Shown here: positions 25,001 to 31,921 of the stretch, in pieces | How positions within the stretch are numbered: position 1 is the stretch's first letter | Layout: the number at the start of each line of letters is the position of its first letter | Origin: Paracoccaceae bacterium | GTDB lineage: Bacteria > Pseudomonadota > Alphaproteobacteria > Rhodobacterales > Rhodobacteraceae | Assembly: GCA_030758115.1 (NCBI GenBank) | Contig: JANREX010000034.1 | Location: 1 to 35,768, forward strand | Reading direction: 5' to 3' | DNA length: 35,768 bases | The notes under the pieces: model-generated | What the model was told of the DNA's origin: nothing | What the model saw: only the letters and a program-made list of their open reading frames with translations | The model's database searches: none | Translations under genes and position numbers: made by a program

Positions 25001-25028
25001 GACCGATCATGAAAAGGAGCAGGGCAAT

Positions 25029-25607
25029 ATGACAGGTTCGGACAGGCTGGCCACGCGGGTGATGACGCTCGTCAATGGTCTGAGAACTGCCAACAGGTGG
25101 ATTGCCCTGCTCTGCGGCATGGTGCTGGTGGGGGCGGTCGTCCTCATCATCATCGAGGTGCTGGGCCGCCAGTTCCCCGCGCTGCATCTGGGCGGCGCGG
25201 ACGAGCTGTCTGGCTACATCATGGCCGCGATTGCCACATGGGGCTTTTCCTATGCGCTGGTCGAACGGGCGCATGTGCGCATCGACCTTGTGCATGCACG
25301 CATGCCTGTGGGTGGACGCGCGGTGCTGGACGTGATCGCCATGGCCTCTGTTCTGCTGGTGGCCGTTCTGGTCGCCTCCTACGCCTATGACGTGCTGGCC
25401 AAGTCGCTGGCGCGGGGATCGCGGTCGAACACGCCGCTGGGCGTGCCATTGTGGATGCCACAGATCATCTGGTTCGGCGGATGGGTCTGGCTGACGCTGA
25501 CCTCGGCCCTGCTTCTGGCGGCGACGGTGATCCTGTCGCTGCTGCGGCGCTGGGACATGGTGGAACAGATCGCGTCGATCCCGGTCGAGACTGGAGAAGT
25601 GCAATGA
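25029..25607 (+). CDS. TRAP transporter small permease (DctQ family)
   Basis: The 192-residue protein has four hydrophobic helices with the DctQ pattern: VVLIIIEVLGRQF in helix 1, GGADELSGYIMAAIATWGFSYALVERAHVRIDLV across helix 2 (the ERAHVRID motif is diagnostic), then two more helices. It pairs with the large DctM subunit to couple import to the sodium gradient. AGGAG lies 9 nt upstream of the ATG at 25029. It begins 28 nt after the binding-protein gene and its stop overlaps the dctM-type start (ATGA at 25604-25607), so the two membrane subunits are translationally coupled. Confidence 0.93.
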   Translation: MTGSDRLATRVMTLVNGLRTANRWIALLCGMVLVGAVVLIIIEVLGRQFPALHLGGADELSGYIMAAIATWGFSYALVERAHVRIDLVHARMPVGGRAVLDVIAMASVLLVAVLVASYAYDVLAKSLARGSRSNTPLGVPLWMPQIIWFGGWVWLTLTSALLLAATVILSLLRRWDMVEQIASIPVETGEVQ

Positions 25608-26881
25608 TCTGGTATGTCTCGATCGGCCTTGCCGTTCTGCTGGCGCTGTCGGTGCCGGTAGGTGCGGCGCTGTTCATCCTTGGCTTCGGCCTTGATGCTT
25701 TCTTCTCGCCCATGCCGCTGATGCGCGGGCTGGGGCAGATGGTCTATTCCTCATCCGACAGTTTCCTGCTGATCGCGATCCCGCTTTTCGTGCTGCTGGG
25801 TGAAATCCTGGTGCGCGCCGGTATCGCCGAGCGTACATATGCCACGCTCGATACCTGGTTTTCCTGGCTGCCGGGCGGACTGGTCCATGCCAATATCGGC
25901 ACCGCCACGATGTTTTCGGCCACGTCTGGATCATCCGTCGCGACGGCTGCGACTGTGGCGACCGTGGCGATGCCGCAAGCGCGCAAACAGGGCTACGATC
26001 AACGCCTCTTTGCCGGGGCGATTGCGGCCGGGGGGGCGCTGGGCATCCTCTTGCCGCCCTCGATCAACCTGATCGTCTACGGTTTTCTGACCCAGACATC
26101 GGTGCCGCAACTGTTCATGGCCGGTATCGTGCCCGGCCTGCTGATGGCCCTGGGCTTCATGATCATCACGGCGATCCTGTGCTCCATCAAGCCCGAATGG
26201 GGCGGCCCAAGCCGCAGCTTCACCTGGGCCGAACGGATGGCCGGCCTGCCGCATCTGATCCCGGTTCTGATGGTTTTCGCCATCATCATCGGGTCGATCT
26301 ACACCGGCTGGGCCACCCCGACCGAGGCCGCCGCCATCGGCGTTGTCATGGCGTTGGGGATCGCGGCCTTCTATGGCGCTGTGACCTGGACCAACATGCG
26401 CGCGGCCTTGCTGGGTACGATCCGCACCACATCCATGGTGATGTTCGTGATCGTGGGCGCGTATTTCCTGAACTTCGCGCTGGGGGCCACGGGGCTGAAC
26501 CGCGCGCTGTCGGGCTTTCTGGAAGGGCTGGGCCTTGGCCCCTACGGCATGCTTCTGATGATCGTGCTGATGTATATCCTGCTGGGCTTTTTCATCGAGA
26601 CGCTGGCCCTGATGATCGCGACCATTCCGATCGTGGTGCCCATCGTGATCGGCCTTGGCTTTGACAAGGTGTGGTTCGGCATCCTGCTGATCGTGCTGAT
26701 CGAAATGGCGCTGATCACCCCGCCTGTGGGCCTGAACCTCTACGTGGTGCAAGGCGCGCGCAAGGAGGGCCGGCTGAGCGATGTGATGCTGGGGGCCATT
26801 CCCTTCGTCTTCGTGATGCTGGTGATGGTGGGCCTGCTCATCGCGTTTCCGTCGATCGCCCTGCTTTTCGCACCAAGCTGA
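25604..26881 (+). CDS. TRAP transporter large permease (DctM family)
   Basis: The 425-residue protein has about twelve hydrophobic helices and the DctM motifs: IPLFVLLGEIL in the N-terminal half, GTATMFSATSGSSVATAATVATVAMPQ with its serine-rich reentrant loop, GILLPPSINLIVYG, GSIYTGWATPTEAAAIG, and the matching C-terminal LITPPVGLNLYVVQG. The two pseudo-symmetric halves are those of the sodium-coupled transport core. It completes the TRAP system with the preceding genes. The start overlaps the DctQ stop in ATGA. A 42-nt gap separates it from the DUF2848 gene, in the same direction. Confidence 0.95.
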   Translation: MIWYVSIGLAVLLALSVPVGAALFILGFGLDAFFSPMPLMRGLGQMVYSSSDSFLLIAIPLFVLLGEILVRAGIAERTYATLDTWFSWLPGGLVHANIGTATMFSATSGSSVATAATVATVAMPQARKQGYDQRLFAGAIAAGGALGILLPPSINLIVYGFLTQTSVPQLFMAGIVPGLLMALGFMIITAILCSIKPEWGGPSRSFTWAERMAGLPHLIPVLMVFAIIIGSIYTGWATPTEAAAIGVVMALGIAAFYGAVTWTNMRAALLGTIRTTSMVMFVIVGAYFLNFALGATGLNRALSGFLEGLGLGPYGMLLMIVLMYILLGFFIETLALMIATIPIVVPIVIGLGFDKVWFGILLIVLIEMALITPPVGLNLYVVQGARKEGRLSDVMLGAIPFVFVMLVMVGLLIAFPSIALLFAPS

Positions 26882-26923
26882 GGCGCGACAGACCAACACT
26901 CAAGAACGGAGAAGACCAGAATC

Positions 26924-27616
26924 ATGGGCAACCGCGTAACCTTTGAACGGGCCGGCCACGGGCCGGTGCAGATCGAGATCACACAGGGTGTCATCGCAGG
27001 ATGGACCGGGCGCAATGCCGATGCGGTCAACCATCATATCGCCGAACTGGCCGAGATCGGCGTGCCTGCGCCATCGACCGTGCCGCTGTACTATCGCGTG
27101 TCGGACCTGATGTTCACGACCGCCCCGGTGATCCAGTGCCTTGACGATACCTCCTCGGGCGAGGCAGAGCCGACGCTGATCGACGACGGCACACGGCTGT
27201 ATCTGGGGTTGGGGTCGGATCACACCGACCGCAAGCTGGAAGCCTATTCCGTCGCCCACTCCAAGCAGATCTGCCCCAAGCCGATGGCCCCGGTCCTGTG
27301 GGATTTCGATGAGGTCGCTGGCCATCTGGACGAGATCCGCATCCGTTCCTTCATCAAGGAAGGGGATGAATGGGTGGCCTATCAGGAGGGGACGCTGGCC
27401 TCGATCCGGCCGCTGTCCGAACTGCTGGCCGGATCGCCCGCCACGCAGGGGGGCACCCGTTTGCAGCCGGGGACCGCGATGATGTGCGGCACCTTCGCGG
27501 TGTTGTCGGGCGGGGTGCGTCCAGCAAATGCCTTTCGCATGGAAATGATTGATGACAGGCTGGGCCGGCGTATCGAACATGGCTACCATATGGTCAGCCT
27601 TCCCGTCATCGCTTGA
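26924..27616 (+). CDS. DUF2848 family protein
   Basis: The 230-residue protein matches DUF2848, recognised by VIAGWTGRNADAVNHHIAELAEIGVPAPSTVPLYYRVS near the N-terminus, then GLGSDHTDRKLEAYSVAHSKQICPKPMAPVLWDF, and a C-terminal PGTAMMCGTFAVLSGGVRPANAF. The SDHTDR and SKQ segments and the C-terminal GT(F) loop recall fumarylacetoacetate hydrolase-like folds, which would suit a hydrolase or decarboxylase, but no activity is established. It is cytoplasmic, with no signal peptide. GGAGAAG lies upstream. It sits between the TRAP transporter and an amidase, only 14 nt before the latter, so it very likely acts on the imported compound or its product. Confidence 0.85.
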   Translation: MGNRVTFERAGHGPVQIEITQGVIAGWTGRNADAVNHHIAELAEIGVPAPSTVPLYYRVSDLMFTTAPVIQCLDDTSSGEAEPTLIDDGTRLYLGLGSDHTDRKLEAYSVAHSKQICPKPMAPVLWDFDEVAGHLDEIRIRSFIKEGDEWVAYQEGTLASIRPLSELLAGSPATQGGTRLQPGTAMMCGTFAVLSGGVRPANAFRMEMIDDRLGRRIEHGYHMVSLPVIA

Positions 27617-27630
27617 CCATCAGGAGTCCC

Positions 27631-28938
27631 ATGACCCATTCCCCGCTGACGTCCCCTTGTGGGCGGATCACCTACCGCGCCGAAGATCACGCGCGTCACG
27701 CCATCGACCGGGCCATGGACATGCCCATGTCGGTCATGTCCCGGATCTACACGCAATACGATGCGGCCCGGATCATGCAGGCCGCACAGGCGCTGGATGC
27801 GGATGCCACCCGCAAGGCGGGTCCGCTGGCAGGCATGCTCATATCCATCAAGGATCTGTTCGACGAGGCGGGCCAGGTGACGGCGGCCGGATCGACCATC
27901 CTGCGCGCGGCGGCCCCGGCCAAGGCCGATGCGCCTGTCGTCGCGCGGCTCAAGGCGGCGGGGGCGGTGCCTTGCGGGCGCACGGCGATGTCGGAATTCG
28001 CCTATTCGGGCGTGGGCCTGAACCCGCACACCGGCAATCCGGGCAATGCGCGCGACCCGTCGCGGATCTCGGGGGGGTCCAGTTCGGGGGCTGCGGTGTC
28101 CGTGGCGCTGGGGTTGGCGGATGTGGCGCTTGGCACCGATACGGGCGGGTCCGTGCGCATCCCCGCCGCGCTGAACGGGTTGGCGGGTTTCAAGCCCACG
28201 CAGGCGACCGTGCCGCTGGAAGGGGCCTTTCCGCTGTCCCAGACCTTCGACAGCATTGGGCCGCTGGCTCCGCGGATCGCGACATGCGCCGCCGTGCATG
28301 GGGTGCTGTCCGGCACCACCGCGCCGCATATGCCGGAACACCGGCCCTTGCGTCTTGCCGTGCTGCAAGGTCCGTTGATGGCGGGTCTGGATGCGCAGGT
28401 GACGGCCGATTTCGCGGCGGCGCTGACCGTCCTGCGCGCTGCCGGCCACGAGGTGATCGAGGTTGAGTTGCCCGAGCTTGAGGGCTACGGCGACGTCAAT
28501 CGCATCGTTGTCGCCACCGAGGCGCATGCCATCCATGCCCATCACCTTGAAGGGCTGAAAACCCAGGGCGACCCGCGTGTCCTGCAACGCATCATGTCTG
28601 CAACCGGCTTTGCCGCTTCGGATTACGCCGACAAGCTGGCGCATCGTGCGCGGGCGATGGAGGCGTTCCATACGCTTGCGGATGGAATTGACGCCTTCCT
28701 GCTGCCGACCGTGCCGACCGTCGCGCCTGCGATTGCCGAGGTCGAGGCCGATTTCGACCGCTTGAACGCGCTGATGCTGCGCAACCCGTCGCTGGTCAAT
28801 TTCCTTGACGGTTGTGCCGCGACGGTTCCGATGCAACGCGCGCAACGTCTTGCGACCGGGTTGATGATCTTCGCACCGGGTGGGCGGGACTGGCATGTTC
28901 TGGATATCGCCGCGCGCTGCGAGGCGCTGCTGCACTAA
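27631..28938 (+). CDS. Amidase-signature family hydrolase (operon amidase)
   Basis: The 435-residue protein has the full catalytic triad: Lys74 in MLISIKDLFD, cis-Ser150 in GGSSSG and nucleophile Ser174 in DTGGSVRIPA. It should hydrolyse an amide in the cytoplasm. AGGAG directly before the ATG at 27631 sets the start and rules out the in-frame TTG at 27613. The gene is tightly packed between the DUF2848 gene (14-nt gap) and a membrane-protein gene whose ATG overlaps its stop (TAATG). The placement after a TRAP importer suggests that the imported acid carries an amide. It shares family and motif wording with the amidase at 3031 but differs widely elsewhere. Confidence 0.92.
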   Translation: MTHSPLTSPCGRITYRAEDHARHAIDRAMDMPMSVMSRIYTQYDAARIMQAAQALDADATRKAGPLAGMLISIKDLFDEAGQVTAAGSTILRAAAPAKADAPVVARLKAAGAVPCGRTAMSEFAYSGVGLNPHTGNPGNARDPSRISGGSSSGAAVSVALGLADVALGTDTGGSVRIPAALNGLAGFKPTQATVPLEGAFPLSQTFDSIGPLAPRIATCAAVHGVLSGTTAPHMPEHRPLRLAVLQGPLMAGLDAQVTADFAAALTVLRAAGHEVIEVELPELEGYGDVNRIVVATEAHAIHAHHLEGLKTQGDPRVLQRIMSATGFAASDYADKLAHRARAMEAFHTLADGIDAFLLPTVPTVAPAIAEVEADFDRLNALMLRNPSLVNFLDGCAATVPMQRAQRLATGLMIFAPGGRDWHVLDIAARCEALLH

Positions 28939-29738
28939 TGACGGACCCGTGGATCTGGGGCGCGTTCACGGCCCGGATGCTGGGAACGGCCTTCGTCGTG
29001 ATCGCGATTTCCTGGGTCTCGGTCAGGGCGGGGCCGCGCATTGGTGGCGTGATCGTCGGCTTGCCGATCGTGCTGGCGCCGGGCCTGGGCTTCATGCTGC
29101 TGGATCAATCCGGGGATTTCGTGGCCGCGGCCGCGGCGGGGGCCCTGTACTCATTGGCGGCGACCCAGGCCTTTCTGCTGGTTTTCGTGGCTCTTGCGCA
29201 AAGGTCCGGCCCCTTTGCGTCGGTGGCGGGCGCCGCGCTTGCATGGCTTTGCCTGGCCATACCGCTAAGCCTTTTTCCGCATCCGCCGCTGTTGGGTGCG
29301 CTGTTGTTCGCAGCCATGACCATCACGGCACGACGGATCGGGCTTTTCTGGGTCTCTGGGGCGGATGCAACGGCGGCCAGCACGAAATGGGGGCTGATGG
29401 CATTGCGCGGCATTCTGGCGGGCATTCTGGTCGGTGCGGTCACCTTGGGCGCATCGGTGCTTGGTGCCGGGTTCTCTGGTGCCCTGATGGCCTTTCCCAT
29501 CGGGTTCACCGTCATCGCCGTATCGCTGCATCTTGATCATGGCGGTGCCTTCGCCGCCCAGACCGCCTATGCCGGGCTGACGGGTATGACCAGCCTGGCC
29601 ATCTTCTGTCTCTGCCTTGCGCTGCTGTTGCGGGACCTGCCCGGCGGGATGGCTTTTGCCCTGGCGCTTGCGGCCTCGGTTCTGGCGACGGTGGTCATGA
29701 CCATGATGGCGCGACGCCGGGCGCAGGGGCGGTCTTGA
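28938..29738 (+). CDS. Integral membrane protein with internal duplication, function unknown
   Basis: The 266-residue protein has about eight to nine hydrophobic segments and I do not recognise its family. Residues about 32-90 and 176-234 align without gaps at an offset of 144: Gly32/Gly176, Gly37/Gly181, Pro43-Ile44/Pro187-Ile188, Leu55-Asp56/Leu199-Asp200, Gly59/Gly203 and Phe61/Phe205 coincide. Each half has a GxxxGG...P helix, an LDxxGxF loop and further helices, so it arose by duplication, as many transporters did. Its ATG overlaps the amidase stop (TAATG), so expression is tied to the catabolic operon. Export of a product or uptake of a related solute is a guess. Confidence 0.75.
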   Translation: MTDPWIWGAFTARMLGTAFVVIAISWVSVRAGPRIGGVIVGLPIVLAPGLGFMLLDQSGDFVAAAAAGALYSLAATQAFLLVFVALAQRSGPFASVAGAALAWLCLAIPLSLFPHPPLLGALLFAAMTITARRIGLFWVSGADATAASTKWGLMALRGILAGILVGAVTLGASVLGAGFSGALMAFPIGFTVIAVSLHLDHGGAFAAQTAYAGLTGMTSLAIFCLCLALLLRDLPGGMAFALALAASVLATVVMTMMARRRAQGRS

Positions 29739-29795
29739 CATGCGCGGTGCTGACATGATGGCTGAAGGCATGCATTCACGGATCGGATCGCAGTC

Positions 29796-30698
29796 ATGGT
29801 AGATTTCAAGGGGCTGGAGACCTTCCTCTGGGTCGCGGCCCTGGGCAGTTTCCGGGGTGCGGCGCAAAAGCTGAACACCACCCAGCCCGCGATCTCCCAC
29901 AGGATCGCCCAGCTCGAGGCCGAGGTGGGCGCGAAACTGCTGACCCGCGAAAGCCGCAACGTGGCCCCAACGCTGCGCGGGCGGCAGTTGCTGGTCTATG
30001 CCGAAAAGATCCTCGCCATGCGCGCCGAGATGCTGGCCAGCCTGCGCGATGCCGAGGCTGTGCGTGGCGTGATCCGCCTGGGCGTGGCGGAAACCATCGT
30101 TCACACCTGGTTGCCCGATTTCATCAAGGAGGTGCACCGCATCTATCCGAACCTGTCGATCGAGATCGAGGTGGATATCTCGCCTTCGCTGCGGACAAGA
30201 CTGCTGGCGCAGGAAATCGACATTGCCTTTCTGCTGGGGCCCTTGTCGGCCCCGCTGCTGCGCAACCGGTTGCTGTGCGAATATCCCGTGGGCTTCATCG
30301 CCAGCCCCTTGCTGCAGGTGCCCAACCCGGCCGATGTGCGCGACCTTGCGCAATTTCCGCTGATTACCTTCGCGCGCAAGACCCAGCCCTATGAACAGGT
30401 CAAATCCCTGTTCAACCGGCCTTACCTGCCGCCGATCAACCTGCATGCCAGCGCCTCGATGGCGACGGTGGTGCATCTGGCGACCGAAGGGATCGGAATT
30501 GCCGTCATCCCCCATGAACTGGTCGAGGCGGAGCTGCGCGAGGGCAAGCTGGAGCGCATCCAGACCGAGGTGACGATGCCGCCGTTGGCCTTCTGTGCCA
30601 GTTGGCTGGAAAGCCCGGATACCCTGGCCGTCGAACTGGTGGTCGAGATCGCGGCCCGCATGGCCGGTAGCTGGAACGAGCCGCCGCGCCCGGCCTAG
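29796..30698 (+). CDS. LysR-family transcriptional regulator
   Basis: The 300-residue protein has the LysR winged helix-turn-helix at residues 1-62 (LETFLWVAALGSFRGAAQKLNTTQPAISHRIAQLEAEVGAKLLTR) and a periplasmic-binding-protein-like effector domain from about residue 90 (VIRLGVAETIVHTWLPDFI, GIGIAVIPHELV). It is the last gene of the TRAP/amidase run, 57 bp after the membrane-protein gene. It may control the promoter near 22963 and the similar one near 21657 in response to the imported compound; that link is inferred. Its stop codon lies inside a CTAG that also holds the stop of the converging adaptor gene. Confidence 0.93.
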   Translation: MVDFKGLETFLWVAALGSFRGAAQKLNTTQPAISHRIAQLEAEVGAKLLTRESRNVAPTLRGRQLLVYAEKILAMRAEMLASLRDAEAVRGVIRLGVAETIVHTWLPDFIKEVHRIYPNLSIEIEVDISPSLRTRLLAQEIDIAFLLGPLSAPLLRNRLLCEYPVGFIASPLLQVPNPADVRDLAQFPLITFARKTQPYEQVKSLFNRPYLPPINLHASASMATVVHLATEGIGIAVIPHELVEAELREGKLERIQTEVTMPPLAFCASWLESPDTLAVELVVEIAARMAGSWNEPPRPA

Positions 30699-31921
30699 TC
30701 GGCCCCGATGCTGCGCGCCTCAAGGCGGACCCCGGCCGCGATCCGCGATCCGGGATAGGCGACGACGGCCTCGCCTTCCGCGATGCCCGCGATGATCTGC
30801 ACCCAATCCGCATTCATGCGACCAGTCTCGACGCTGCGGATCGCGGCGCGATCATCCTCGGCGACGAACAGCGCCCATTGCCCATCCTGACGGAACAGGG
30901 CCGCGCGGGGAACCTGCAACACATCCTGCCCGGACCAGACCACGATCCGCACATAGACGCGGTACCGGTCGCCCAGACCGGCGCGCTTGTCAGGCGGCGA
31001 GGTGATGTCGAGCAGCAGACGCACGCGTTGTTCCTCGATTCCCAACGCCGACACGCGGGTAAAGGCCGAAGGGTCGATCCGGCGCACCCGGGCGTCGATC
31101 ACCCCTTCGCCGCCCCACCGTTCGACATGGGCGCGGGTGCCCGGCGCGATGCCGATCGTGTCGGCCGACAGCAGATCGACCTCGATTTCCAGATCGTCGA
31201 GATCGCCAATGCTCAACAGCGGCGCACCGGCCTGGACCAGCCGCGCGTTCAGGTCCGCGACCTCAAGAACCGTGCCCGAAACGGGTGCCGTCAGACGGAT
31301 GCAGCAATCCGATATGGCGCCTGCGGCTTCGGGTGTTTCCGGTCCCATCAGCTGTGCGCGCGCCCGGTCCAGCGTGGCGCGCGTCAGCTCCAGCTCGGCT
31401 TGTGCGGCCTGCCGCGCTGCGCGGGCCGAAGCCGTGGCCTGTGCGCTGTTTTCCAGCACGGTCACGGAGATCGTTCCGCGTGCGGCAAGTGTCTTGTTGC
31501 GCGCAAGCTCGGCCTCGAAATGGCTTGACTCGACATCGGCGCGGTCCAGCTGCGCCTCGGCCAGCTTCACGGCTGCTTCGGCCTCGGTCACGGCTGCTTC
31601 GGCCAGTCGGCGCGCACGGGCGTCCAGAAAGGCGGGTTCGGCAGGCTGGATCACCGCCACGACGGTCTTGCCCGCCGTGACGCGATCGCCTGTGTCCACG
31701 GGGGAACGGGTCGTGTTCCCTGTGACCGGGGCGGTCACCTGCCAGGGGTCACGGATCCGGGTCATGCCCTCGGCTGTCACCGTCACCTCCATCGGGGCGA
31801 CGCGCGCCGTGACCAGATCGACCGGCACGGGTTGCGGCAGCAAGGCCCACAGCAGGCCACCGATCACGGTCAGCACGGCGACAGCGCCAAGGATCAGCCG
31901 GATATAGCGTGTCATGTTCAT
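30695..31921 (-). CDS. HlyD/RND-type periplasmic adaptor subunit of an ABC exporter
   Basis: The 408-residue protein has an N-terminal membrane anchor (TRYIRLILGAVAVLTVIGGLLWALL). A split lipoyl half-motif follows (VTAPVTGNTTRSPVDTGDRVTAGKTVVAVIQP), then an Ala-rich coiled-coil hairpin of about 130 residues (TEAEAAVKLAEAQLDRADVE and onward), the returning lipoyl half (LTAPVSGTVLEVADLN), and beta-barrel and membrane-proximal domains. Such adaptors bridge an inner-membrane ABC exporter and an outer-membrane channel. Its start overlaps the permease stop (ATGA at 31918-31921). No TolC-type gene is in the window, so a shared outer-membrane factor encoded elsewhere is likely. Confidence 0.9.
   Translation of the reverse strand: MNMTRYIRLILGAVAVLTVIGGLLWALLPQPVPVDLVTARVAPMEVTVTAEGMTRIRDPWQVTAPVTGNTTRSPVDTGDRVTAGKTVVAVIQPAEPAFLDARARRLAEAAVTEAEAAVKLAEAQLDRADVESSHFEAELARNKTLAARGTISVTVLENSAQATASARAARQAAQAELELTRATLDRARAQLMGPETPEAAGAISDCCIRLTAPVSGTVLEVADLNARLVQAGAPLLSIGDLDDLEIEVDLLSADTIGIAPGTRAHVERWGGEGVIDARVRRIDPSAFTRVSALGIEEQRVRLLLDITSPPDKRAGLGDRYRVYVRIVVWSGQDVLQVPRAALFRQDGQWALFVAEDDRAAIRSVETGRMNADWVQIIAGIAEGEAVVAYPGSRIAAGVRLEARSIGAD

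Noticed and set aside
29735-29764. TTGACA at 29735 as a separate promoter for the LysR gene
   Set aside because: The -35 is perfect but no acceptable -10 lies 16-18 nt downstream, so I did not list it.
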